From: CAWCLK01 sp963796225
GTDB lineage: Bacteria; Actinomycetota; Nitriliruptoria; Nitriliruptorales; Nitriliruptoraceae
DNA length: 57,452 bases
Reading direction: 5' to 3'
Assembly: GCA_963796225.1 (NCBI GenBank)
Contig: CAWCLK010000032.1
Location: 1-57,452, forward strand
Both the position numbers and the translations under genes were made by a program. The notes below the pieces were generated by a model that was not told where the DNA came from, ran no database searches, and worked only from the letters and a program-made list of their open reading frames with translations. Shown piece after piece: positions 35,495 through 43,367 of this stretch (position 1 is its first letter; every line of letters starts with the position of its first letter).

Positions 35495-36400
35495 ATGACC
35501 GCCACGCCCCCCGACGCGCTCGCCGCGACCTACGGCAACAGCCAGCTCCTCGACCTCGTCGGGGTGCGCACGCACGTGCAGACCTGGGCACCGCAGCAGG
35601 CGCCAGTCGCCACCGTCGTCGGGCTGCACCACTTCTACGGGTCGGCCCAGACCTACCACCGGCTGGGCCCGCTGCTGGCCGACGCCGGCATCCGGCTGGT
35701 CGCGTTCGACCGCGTCGGGTTCGGGCTGACCGACCGCCCCGACCCGGCGGGGCGCTGGACCGGGCCCGACAGCCCCTACACGCGGGCCTTCGCCGTGGCC
35801 CAGCTCGAGGCGCTGCTCGACCACCTCGAGGTCGAGCGGGCCGTCGTGACCGGTACCTCGATGGGTGGTGCCATCACGATCGAGTTCGCCCTCACCCGGC
35901 CCCACCGCGTCGCCCACGCCGTGCCGTGCTCGGCGCCGCTGACCGGCGATGCCTCCGCGCCCGGATGGGCACGACGGGCCCTGCGCGCCCGCGCCCTCGC
36001 CGGCGTGGGGTCCCGGCTCGTGGCGCGCCTCGCCGGGACCATCGACCACGCGCGGGTCGGCCGGTCGTGGCACGACAGCGGGGCGGTGGAGGAGGCCGAC
36101 GTCGACGCGCACACCCGGTTCCGCGAGGCGGCCGGCTGGGAGCGCGGGCTCTGGTGGAAGTGGATCGCCGACGAGCCCCCCGACCTGCTCGTGCGCCTGC
36201 CCGAGCTCAAGGCCGCGGGGGTGCCGGTCACCGCCGTGGGCGCCACCCACGACCGCCTCGTCCGCCCTCGCGTGGGACGACGCATCGCCGCCGACACCGG
36301 TGGGCGCTACGTCGAGATCGACTGCGGCCACGTCGTGCACGCCGAGGGCGCTGGTGACCTTGCGCGGGTGCTGGTCCGGATCGCCGGGGGCGAGGCATGA
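35495..36400 (+). CDS. alpha/beta hydrolase
   Basis: 301 aa from ATG 35495. Nucleophile elbow VVTGTSMGGAITIEFAL gives the catalytic Ser; the oxyanion-loop region is VVGLHHFYGSAQTYHRL; a late GATHDRLVRPRVG supplies the acid and DCGHVVHAEG the His. The closest types are esterase, haloperoxidase-like or C-C hydrolases; the substrate cannot be read. Overlaps the next gene (ATGA). Confidence 0.88.
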   Translation: MTATPPDALAATYGNSQLLDLVGVRTHVQTWAPQQAPVATVVGLHHFYGSAQTYHRLGPLLADAGIRLVAFDRVGFGLTDRPDPAGRWTGPDSPYTRAFAVAQLEALLDHLEVERAVVTGTSMGGAITIEFALTRPHRVAHAVPCSAPLTGDASAPGWARRALRARALAGVGSRLVARLAGTIDHARVGRSWHDSGAVEEADVDAHTRFREAAGWERGLWWKWIADEPPDLLVRLPELKAAGVPVTAVGATHDRLVRPRVGRRIAADTGGRYVEIDCGHVVHAEGAGDLARVLVRIAGGEA

Positions 36401-36864
36401 AGATCGAGCTCGACGGCCACGACGAGGTCGCGGTCGGGACCGGGGCACACGACGTCGCCGATGCCCTGGCCGATCCCGACGAGCTGCTCGAGCTGCTCCG
36501 CGGGATGATCCGGCCGTCCTCGACGCCCGAGCGCTGGATCATGGCCGAGGTCGAGGCCGGCCCCGTGCGGCTCACCCCGGCCGTGGACGTGGGGGTCGAA
36601 CGCGACCACGACCGGCAGGTCACCATCGAGGGGCGCCCCGTCCCCGGCCACACCCCGGCCCACCTGGACCTCACGCTGGTCGTCGAGCCCGGGGCCGACG
36701 ACGGCCACAGCACGATCCGGTCCCGGTGGGACGTCACCGTCGACGTGCCCGGGCCGCAGTTCCTCGCCTCGACGATCCACCCCCTGATGGCCGCGAGCTC
36801 CCGTTCGGTGACCCGCCGGTTGGCCGACCGGCTGCGCGACCGCTTCGATCCCCCGTCCCGCTGA
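36397..36864 (+). CDS. SRPBCC/START-like small protein
   Basis: 155 aa, coupled to the upstream hydrolase by ATGA. The order KIELDGHDEVAVG, VADALADPDELLELL, EGRPVPGHTPAHLDLTLVVE and a long C-terminal helix (LMAASSRSVTRRLADRLRD) fits the hydrophobic-pocket SRPBCC fold, near CoxG or polyketide-cyclase-like proteins. Ligand unknown; possibly handles a lipid or aromatic linked to the flanking hydrolases. Confidence 0.7.
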   Translation: MKIELDGHDEVAVGTGAHDVADALADPDELLELLRGMIRPSSTPERWIMAEVEAGPVRLTPAVDVGVERDHDRQVTIEGRPVPGHTPAHLDLTLVVEPGADDGHSTIRSRWDVTVDVPGPQFLASTIHPLMAASSRSVTRRLADRLRDRFDPPSR

Positions 36865-36902
36865 CCCGCCCCGCTGACCCGCCCCGCTGAAAGGTGCCCG
36901 AC

Positions 36903-37937
36903 GTGCCTGCCGTCTCCCGCCGCCTGGCCACGCTCGCCGAGGAACCCCTCCGCCGACTCGGTGCGCTGCTGCACCCGCGCCTCAGCTCCCGTGGGCTGCC
37001 CGGCCTGGACCCCGACATCGCCCGCGCCGTGGCCGCCGCGGGGCCGATCGACTCGAGCCGGCTGCCCGTGCCCGTGATGCGGGCCGCGTACCGCCTGCAG
37101 ACCATGCTCTGGAACCGCCCCCGGGAGACCGCCGTCCGCGTCGAGGACGAGGCCGTCACCGAGCACCTCACGGTCCGGACCTACACGCCCCACCTCGAGC
37201 GGGGCGGTGGTGTCGTCTACTTCCACGGCGGCGGCATGGTGATCGGGGACCTCGACACCCACGACCGCTGGTGTCGCTGGATCGCCGTCCGGGCCGGGGT
37301 GGTCGTGCACGCCGTCGACTACCGCCTCGCCCCCGAGCACCCGTTCCCGGCCGGCTGCATCGACGCGCTGCTGGCGTGGAACCACGTGGTCGCCGGATGG
37401 CAGGCCCAGGGGCGCCCGCTGTCGCGGCTGGGCGTCGGCGGTGACTCCGCGGGCGGCTACCTGTCGGCGGTCGTCGCCACGCAGGCCGTCGAGCCCACCC
37501 TGGGCGTACCCGTGGCGGCCCGCCCGGCGTTCACCTTGCTGCTGTACCCGGCGGTGGACGCGGTCCGCCGCCCGGAGCAGTTCGACCTGTTCCCCGACGG
37601 CGTCCTGCTCACCGGGCCGACCGTCGAACGCTTCACGGACGAGTGGCTCGGTCCCGACGGCGACCCGCACGACCCGGCGCACTCCCCGGGGCTGGTCCAC
37701 GACCAGGTCCTCGGCGAGATGCCGCCGACCCACCTGGTCACGTGCGAGTTCGACCCGCTCACGCCCGAGTGCCTGCGCCTGCTCGAACGGCTTCGCGGGC
37801 TGGGCGTCGAGGTGACCCACCGCCACTTCGACGACCTGCCGCACGAGTTCATCTCGATGAGCGGCGTCTCGCGCGCGGCCGCGGCCGCAGGCGAGGAGAC
37901 CATCGACGCGCTGGCCCGGCTCGCCGACCCACGCTGA
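36903..37937 (+). CDS. HSL-family alpha/beta hydrolase (esterase/lipase)
   Basis: 344 aa from GTG 36903, 6 nt after AAAGG (GTG 36894 overlaps that site and is less likely). The oxyanion motif VVYFHGGGMVIGD and nucleophile GVGGDSAGGYLSAVVA are those of hormone-sensitive-lipase-type esterases; acid and His lie in CEFDPLTPE and DDLPHEFISM. Likely acts on short acyl esters. The preceding 30 nt contain a duplicated CTGACCCGCCCCG. Confidence 0.9.
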   Translation: MPAVSRRLATLAEEPLRRLGALLHPRLSSRGLPGLDPDIARAVAAAGPIDSSRLPVPVMRAAYRLQTMLWNRPRETAVRVEDEAVTEHLTVRTYTPHLERGGGVVYFHGGGMVIGDLDTHDRWCRWIAVRAGVVVHAVDYRLAPEHPFPAGCIDALLAWNHVVAGWQAQGRPLSRLGVGGDSAGGYLSAVVATQAVEPTLGVPVAARPAFTLLLYPAVDAVRRPEQFDLFPDGVLLTGPTVERFTDEWLGPDGDPHDPAHSPGLVHDQVLGEMPPTHLVTCEFDPLTPECLRLLERLRGLGVEVTHRHFDDLPHEFISMSGVSRAAAAAGEETIDALARLADPR

Positions 37938-37946
37938 CGGGCCGGG

Positions 37947-38177
37947 TCACTCGGCCGCGGCGTCCGCGTCCGCGTGCGGGTAGAGGTGCTCGAGCTCGCC
38001 CGGCTGGATGCGGGCCTCGGCGATGAAGGCGTCCACCTCGTCCTGCTGCAGCCGGATGACCCGCCCGAACTTGTAGGCGGGCAGCTGGCCCTCGTCGATC
38101 AGCCGGTAGAGGGTGCGGGGGGTGATCCCGAGCCGCCGCGCAGCCTCCTTCGTGCTGAGCCACTCGATCTCGGACAT
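37947..38177 (-). CDS. small excisionase/MerR-type DNA-binding protein
   Basis: 76 aa. WLSTKEAARRLGITPRTLYR, then LIDEGQLPAYKFGRVIRL, is the winged helix-turn-helix of excisionase/BldC-like proteins. The C terminus is acidic (PHADADAAAE). No integrase lies nearby, so it is more likely a transcription regulator than a phage excisionase. It converges on the esterase with 9 nt between. Confidence 0.88.
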   Translation of the reverse strand: MSEIEWLSTKEAARRLGITPRTLYRLIDEGQLPAYKFGRVIRLQQDEVDAFIAEARIQPGELEHLYPHADADAAAE

Positions 38178-38491
38178 GGGGCCTCCGGCGGGGCGTGGCA
38201 GGGAACAGGATGGTGCATGGACACGCGCAGTGTGACGTCGCACCGTCACGGTGCCTGTCGATCACTCTAATGTCCTTCAGCCCTCTTCGCCACGTCCTGT
38301 CCACAGCCTGGTCGCACGGCGCGTGCGCAGACCGCGTGGCACGTGGCGCGACGGGAGCCGGTCGGCACCCTTGCACGCAGTGCCCGACCCTCGAGGTCCG
38401 GGCCTGGACGACGGGACGTGTCCGCCCGGGGAGGAGATCCCCGCGCGTGGCGCGAACCTTCCCCCGGAGAGACCGCAGGAAGACGACGACC
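38178..38491. promoter_or_regulatory. divergent promoter region with overlapping palindromes
   Basis: 314-nt gap between the HTH gene and a membrane-protein gene. GTGACG/CGTCAC (38232-38249) and GCACCG/CGGTGC (38240-38254) overlap, next to the locally AT-richer ATCACTCTAATGTCC, which could hold a -10 element for the HTH gene. The arrangement suits an autoregulatory operator. The rest shows no gene; an ORF passing through has no protein character. Confidence 0.4.
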
Positions 38492-39467
38492 ATGCCGCAC
38501 CCCGGAGGCCCCACGGGCCGCCGTGACCGCCTCGAGGGCCCGCCCTCGGAGCAGGCGCGTGCCGCGTTGTCCGAACGCCTGCGTCGCGAGCTCGCCGACG
38601 CCCGGGTCCGCTTCGAGGAGGCCGGCCTGCGCGCCGAGACCCACCGCCTGCTCGGCCAGGACGCCGCCGCCGCGGAGGTCGTGGCGGAGCAGGAGCAGAT
38701 CCTGGCCGACATGCAGGACCGCCTCGGGCGCGCCGTCAGCGCCGCCGTGGTCGAACGCGACGCCGAGCAGGTGCTGGCCGACCTCGTCGCCACCGAGCCG
38801 TCGCTGGCTCCCGGCCCGGACGGCGCCCGTCGACGAGCCCGCGCCCCGCGAACCCGCCGCCCCGGTCCGGGTGCCCGCGCTGTCCGGCGTGACCTCGATC
38901 GTCGCGGTGCTCGGCCTGGCGGCCGCGGCGCTGCTCGGGATCACCGGCGGCTTCGACCGGGTCGAGATCACCGAGGCCGCCGCCGACTCGACCCCGATGG
39001 TCGACCTCGGCACCGAGGACGCCACCGGCGCACCGTCGCCCGACGCCGTGTTCAGCCCCCGTCCGGGCGGTGCGGCCAGCGACCCCGCCACCGTGGCCCT
39101 GCCGGCCTCGCCCGCGGACACGCCCGATGCCACCGAGGTGCCGCTGGCCGGCCCGACCACCGAGGACGGGTCGCCGTCGCCGACGGAGTCGCCCACGCCC
39201 GCGCCCGAGCTCGACACCGTCGTCCAGGAGCTCATCGACGCGGTGGCGGGCCTCGACCCGGCCGGGCCCGACCCCGACCCCACCTCGGACCCGTCGGAGG
39301 ACCCGGGCGACGTGCCCGAGGACGTCGGCGCGTCGGTGCCCGGCGTCGAGGAGCTGTCCGACGCCCTCGACGGCGACACGACCGGCGGCACGAACGGCGG
39401 TGGCGCGGACGACGGGACCGGTGACGACGACGGCGGCGGCTTCGTGCCGCGTGCCCCCGCCCAGTAG
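38492..39467 (+). CDS. single-pass membrane protein with long acidic exterior, frame-broken
   Basis: From ATG 38492 after AGGAAG. The cytoplasmic N terminus is strongly helical (RVRFEEAGLRAETHRLLGQ ... VVAEQEQILADMQDRLG), like a coiled coil. Near 38820 the frame shifts by one; the next frame continues with a membrane helix (VTSIVAVLGLAAAALLGITG) and an extracellular region of about 150 residues rich in Asp, Pro, Thr and Gly. I do not recognise the family. The topology recalls anti-sigma or wall-sensing proteins, but no specific domain is seen. Confidence 0.6.
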
Positions 39468-39515
39468 CATCCGGCGCGCCCGCGCCCACCTGCCACACCC
39501 CGAGGACGCCCCGCC

Positions 39516-39857
39516 ATGCGACGACTGCCCCCCGTCGTGCTCGCCACCCTGGTGGCGGCCCTCCTGCTGGTCCCGGCCCCCGCGGCCCTCGCCGCGTCGC
39601 CGTCCGACGCCGCCCCGGCCGTCGCTGGTGGGTCCGACGTGGTCGTGCTCGCCGCCGAGGGTGGCGGTGAGCTCCAGGGCCCCGAACCGCGCGGTCCGAA
39701 CGACACCGAGAACAGCAACGCCCCCAAGGAGTACGAGCCGCCGTTCCTCATCAACGCGGCCGTGGGCCTGACCGCCCTGCTCCTCCTGCTGGTGCTCGGC
39801 CTGGGCGGCCTGTACTGGCTGCTCGTCCAGCGGCCGAAGTCCGCCAGCCAGGGCTGA
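39516..39857 (+). CDS. small secreted/membrane protein, unknown
   Basis: 113 aa. Signal peptide (residues 1-27, LLLVPAPAALAAS), a short outside segment with NDTENSNAPKEYEPPF, then one helix (LLLLLVLGLGGLYWLLVQRP) and a brief cytoplasmic tail. Position between the acidic membrane protein and the metalloprotease gene gives no clear role. Followed by a hairpin at 39875. Confidence 0.7.
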   Translation: MRRLPPVVLATLVAALLLVPAPAALAASPSDAAPAVAGGSDVVVLAAEGGGELQGPEPRGPNDTENSNAPKEYEPPFLINAAVGLTALLLLLVLGLGGLYWLLVQRPKSASQG

Positions 39858-39874
39858 CCGGACTGGCTGGTCGG

Positions 39875-39894
39875 CGGCCCTCGCCCGAGGGCCG
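39875..39894 (+). terminator. 9-bp hairpin after the small membrane protein gene
   Basis: CGGCCCTCG / CGAGGGCCG, a perfect stem with a 2-nt centre, 17 nt after the stop and 46 nt before the metalloprotease start. Likely ends the upstream transcript. Confidence 0.55.
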
Positions 39895-39940
39895 GCTCGC
39901 TACCGTCGCCAGTCGCGCCGGAGGCAGGAGCCGTCCACCC

Positions 39941-40981
39941 ATGCCCAGCCCATCGTCCGATCCCGCCATCGTCGACGAGTCGGTGGCGCTCTGGGCTGCC
40001 CGGCTGGTGCTGCCCCGCAGCCGCCCCGACCCCGACCGGGTCGCCGAGCTGCGCCGCGAGGTCGCCCGCGACATGGCCGAGGTCGACCGCGCCGCGCGCG
40101 CCTGGACCGAGCTGGGCGCCGACCTGCCCCCGACCGAGGGCGCCGTCGTGAGCCGGCTCGGGTGGGTCCGCGCCAACCTCGCCGCCATCCGGGGCGCGTT
40201 CGAACCGCTGGCCGAACGGCTGCACCGCCGTCGCGCCGTCGCCGCCCGGGTGCTGGGGGTGCAGATCGGGTCGCTGCTCGGGCTGATGTCCACCAAGGTG
40301 CTCGGCCAGTACGTGCTGCCGCTGGGCGGGCCCGGCGGCGGCCAGCTGGTGATCGTCGGGCCGAACCTGCTGGACCTCGCCGACGAGCACGGGGCCGTCG
40401 CCGCGGACATCCGCCGCAGCGTGCTGGTCCACGAGGTCACCCACCGGCTGCAGTTCGACGGGGCGCCGTGGCTCGGCGACCACCTGCGTGGCCTGCTGCG
40501 CACCTACCTCGAGGGCACCCGGCTCGACGCCGGGGCGCTGCTCGGCGTCGCCGCGGACCTGCCCGGGGCGGTGCAGCGCGTGGTCACCACCGGCTCGGTC
40601 ACGCCCCTGCTCGAGGCCGTCCTCACCGACGAGCAGTACGAGATCATCATGCGGGCCCAGGGACTGATGAGCCTGCTCGAGGGCCACGGCAACGCCGCGA
40701 TGTACCTCGGCTCCGGTCCGGTCGTCGGCGACGCCGAGGCCGTCCGCGAGGCCCTGGACTCGCGGCGGGGCGACGTCACCTCGAAGATCCTCACCGCCGT
40801 GGCCGGCCTGGACATGAAACGTCGCCAGTACGCCGAGGGCGAGCAGTTCGTCCGCACGGTCGTCGACCGGGCCGGCGTCCCGGCCCTCAACCGTGCGTTC
40901 GCCGGGCCCGAGCAGCTGCCCGGACCGGACGACATCGCGGACCCCGAGGCGTGGCTGCGTCGGGTGGGCGAGGTCGCGTGA
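39941..40981 (+). CDS. zinc-dependent metalloprotease (DUF2342 family)
   Basis: 346-aa protein of the actinobacterial family usually encoded just before tilS. Zinc motif HEVTH lies in VLVHEVTHRLQFDGAPWL; a conserved Glu region EGHGNAAMYLGSG follows; DPEAWLRRVG is near the C terminus. Substrate is unknown. Its stop overlaps the GTG of tilS. The start ATG 39941 is the first good one after the hairpin. Confidence 0.88.
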   Translation: MPSPSSDPAIVDESVALWAARLVLPRSRPDPDRVAELRREVARDMAEVDRAARAWTELGADLPPTEGAVVSRLGWVRANLAAIRGAFEPLAERLHRRRAVAARVLGVQIGSLLGLMSTKVLGQYVLPLGGPGGGQLVIVGPNLLDLADEHGAVAADIRRSVLVHEVTHRLQFDGAPWLGDHLRGLLRTYLEGTRLDAGALLGVAADLPGAVQRVVTTGSVTPLLEAVLTDEQYEIIMRAQGLMSLLEGHGNAAMYLGSGPVVGDAEAVREALDSRRGDVTSKILTAVAGLDMKRRQYAEGEQFVRTVVDRAGVPALNRAFAGPEQLPGPDDIADPEAWLRRVGEVA

Positions 40982-42429
40982 CCGCCGATCCGACGCCGGG
41001 GCCCCTCCCCGCCGGTCGGACGCGGGGCCAGCTGCTCGACGAGGTCGCCCAGGCCCTGGAGCGCGTGCCCCGGGACGCGACGATCGCGATCGCGGTGTCC
41101 GGTGGGCCCGACTCCACCGCGTTGGCGTTCCTGGCCACCGAGGCGCGCCCCGACCTGGGCTGCATCCTGGTGCACGTCCGCCACGGCCTGCGTGACGACC
41201 GGCACGACGTCGCCGCCGTGCAGACCCAGGCGTCCTGGCTCGGGCTGCCGCTCGAGGTCGTCGACGTGGTCGTGGACCCGGCCGGGCGGGGCCTGGAGGC
41301 CGAGGCACGCAGCCAGCGGTACGCCGCGCTGCGGCGGGTCGCGCGCGCCCACGACGCGGGCTGGCTGCTCGTGGGCCACACCGCCGACGACCAGGCCGAG
41401 ACCCTGCTGCTGCGCCTGGCCCGGGGGACCGGCGTCCCGGGGCTCGGCGGCATGCCGCCGCTGCGGGGCGACGTCCTGCGGCCCCTGCTGCGCCTGCGTC
41501 GCAGCGACGTCCACCGGTTCGTGGAGATGGAGGGCCTGCCGCACGCGGTGGACCCCACCAACGCCGACACGCGCCTGACCCGCAACCTGGTGCGTCGGGA
41601 GGTGCTGCCGCTGCTCGCGCGCGTCGGGCCGGACGTCGTCGGGGCGCTGGGGCGCCTGGCCGAGCTCGCCCGGGACGACGCCCGGGCGCTGGACGCCTTC
41701 GCGGCCGACCGCGTCGCCGAGGTCGTCCACCGCCACGGCCCGGTGGTGGTCGTCCCCCGGGCGGTGCTGGCCGAGGGTGACCCCGCGATCGTGCGCCGGG
41801 TCGTGCGGGCGCTGGTGCTGGAGGTGCGGGGCGGGGGCGACCCGCCCACGGCGGCCGAGGTCGAGTCGGTGCGGCTGCTGGACGAGTCGGCCCTGGACCT
41901 GCCCGGCGTGGTCGCCACCTCCGCCGGCGGGTGGACGGCCCTGGGGCCCGCCGACCTCGCCGAGCCCGAGCCCCGCGTGCTGGACGTGCCCGGCGACACC
42001 CCGTGGGGGTCGTTGCGGTGGCGCGTGGAGGCCACCACCCCCGACTCCGCCGGCGAGGGCCAGCTCCAGCTCGGTCTGGCCGGGGCGTGGCAACCGGCCG
42101 CGGTGAAGGTCGACGACCGGGTGCTGGTGCCCGGGGCGCGCGCCGAGCTCGCCCAGGTCGTGCTCGGCGGGCTGGACGACCTCGACACGCTCGTTGCCCG
42201 GACCCGGGTGGCGGGGGACCGGGTCCTGACGCCCGGCGGCACGCGCAAGCTGCAGGACGTCTTCGTGGACGCCGGCGTGCCGCGCCAGCTGCGCGACCTC
42301 GTCCCGGTGGTGACCGTGGGCGAGCGGGTCGTGTGGGTGCCCGGCCTCGCGGTCGACGAGGAGGTGCGGCTGGCGGGGCGGGCCGCCCCGCAGGTGCACC
42401 TGGCCATCACCCGGGGACGTCGGCGCTGA
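40978..42429 (+). CDS. tilS: tRNA(Ile)-lysidine synthetase
   Basis: 483 aa from GTG 40978. ATP pyrophosphatase motif AIAVSGGPDSTALAFLA, then HVRHGLRDD and VGHTADDQAETLLLRLARG. It joins lysine to C34 of tRNA-Ile(CAU), changing it to AUA reading. Residues about 395-480 are a TilS C-terminal domain (VLTPGGTRKLQDVFVDAGVP). Essential gene, first of the conserved tilS-hpt-ftsH set. Confidence 0.95.
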   Translation: MTADPTPGPLPAGRTRGQLLDEVAQALERVPRDATIAIAVSGGPDSTALAFLATEARPDLGCILVHVRHGLRDDRHDVAAVQTQASWLGLPLEVVDVVVDPAGRGLEAEARSQRYAALRRVARAHDAGWLLVGHTADDQAETLLLRLARGTGVPGLGGMPPLRGDVLRPLLRLRRSDVHRFVEMEGLPHAVDPTNADTRLTRNLVRREVLPLLARVGPDVVGALGRLAELARDDARALDAFAADRVAEVVHRHGPVVVVPRAVLAEGDPAIVRRVVRALVLEVRGGGDPPTAAEVESVRLLDESALDLPGVVATSAGGWTALGPADLAEPEPRVLDVPGDTPWGSLRWRVEATTPDSAGEGQLQLGLAGAWQPAAVKVDDRVLVPGARAELAQVVLGGLDDLDTLVARTRVAGDRVLTPGGTRKLQDVFVDAGVPRQLRDLVPVVTVGERVVWVPGLAVDEEVRLAGRAAPQVHLAITRGRRR

Positions 42430-42468
42430 CGGGGCCACTACGCTGCGCTGCCATCGCCACCGTCGCCG

Positions 42469-43129
42469 GTGGCCCGAGTCGTCTCCACCAGCCTTGTCGC
42501 GATTGGCCCCGCCGTGGTCGAGCCTGCTGCCGCCCCGCCTGCCTCCGAGGTCCCGCCGCCCGCGGAGGCGATCCCGGCGTCGCTCGTGGATTCGATCGAG
42601 CGGGTGCTGATCCCGTCCGAGCGGATCCAGGAGCGCCTGGCCGAGGTCGCCCGCCACATCGACCGTGACTACGAGGGCGTCGACCCGCTGCTGCTGGTCG
42701 GGGTGCTCAAGGGCGCGTACGTGCTGATGGCCGACCTGGCCCGGCACGTCTCGCATCCCCACCAGCGTCGACTTCATGGCGGTGTCGTCCTACGGCTCCT
42801 CGACCCGGTCCTCGGGCGTCGTGCGGATCCTCAAGGACCTCGACACCGACATCGAGGGCCGCCACGTCCTCATCGTCGAGGACATCGTCGACTCCGGCCT
42901 CACCCTCGACTACCTGATCAACAACCTGCGCTCGCGCGGCCCGGCGTCGGTCGAGGTCATGACCCTGCTGACCAAGCCGGACCGCCGCACCGTCGGGGTC
43001 CCCGTCCGCTACGTGGGCTTCGAGGTCCCCGACGTGTTCGTGGTCGGCTACGGGCTCGACTACGACGAGCGGTTCCGCAACCTCGGGTGCATCGCGACGC
43101 TCAAGCCCGAGGTCTACGGCGGCGCGTGA
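42469..43129 (+). CDS. hpt: hypoxanthine phosphoribosyltransferase, frame-broken
   Basis: Purine salvage enzyme forming IMP/GMP with PRPP. The N-terminal part (DSIERVLIPSERIQERLAEV ... LKGAYVLMADLARHVS) and the rest (DFMAVSSYGSSTRSSGVV, VLIVEDIVDSGLTLDYLI) lie in different frames. One extra C near 42755 explains it: reading TCG-ATC-CCC-ACC restores VSIPTSVDFMAV. The PRPP-binding VEDIVDSG is intact. The start is unsure (GTG 42469 or GTG 42514). Since the gene is important and both halves are conserved, a consensus error is most likely. Confidence 0.88.
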
Positions 43130-43367
43130 GGGCCTGAACGGACCTGCGCGCGGTCGGCGCAGGGGCGGAACGTGCGGCGGCAGGCGCGCGTTGGCACTGG
43201 CGAGCCCGTGAGGCGCATCCGAGGCCACTGGTAGCATCGGATACTCCACGCGGAGCGCCCATGGCGGTGCCGTCATCTCGCCATCGGGGTCCCGACGGCA
43301 CGTGTCCTGGACACGACCCAGAACCGTCGGGGCGACCCCTTCGCTCGTTCGACAGGTGGAATCACCG

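Noticed and set aside
37947..38177. A prophage or integrative element marked by an excisionase-like gene
   Set aside because: No integrase, attachment repeats or phage genes are nearby; small HTH proteins of this type are also common chromosomal regulators.
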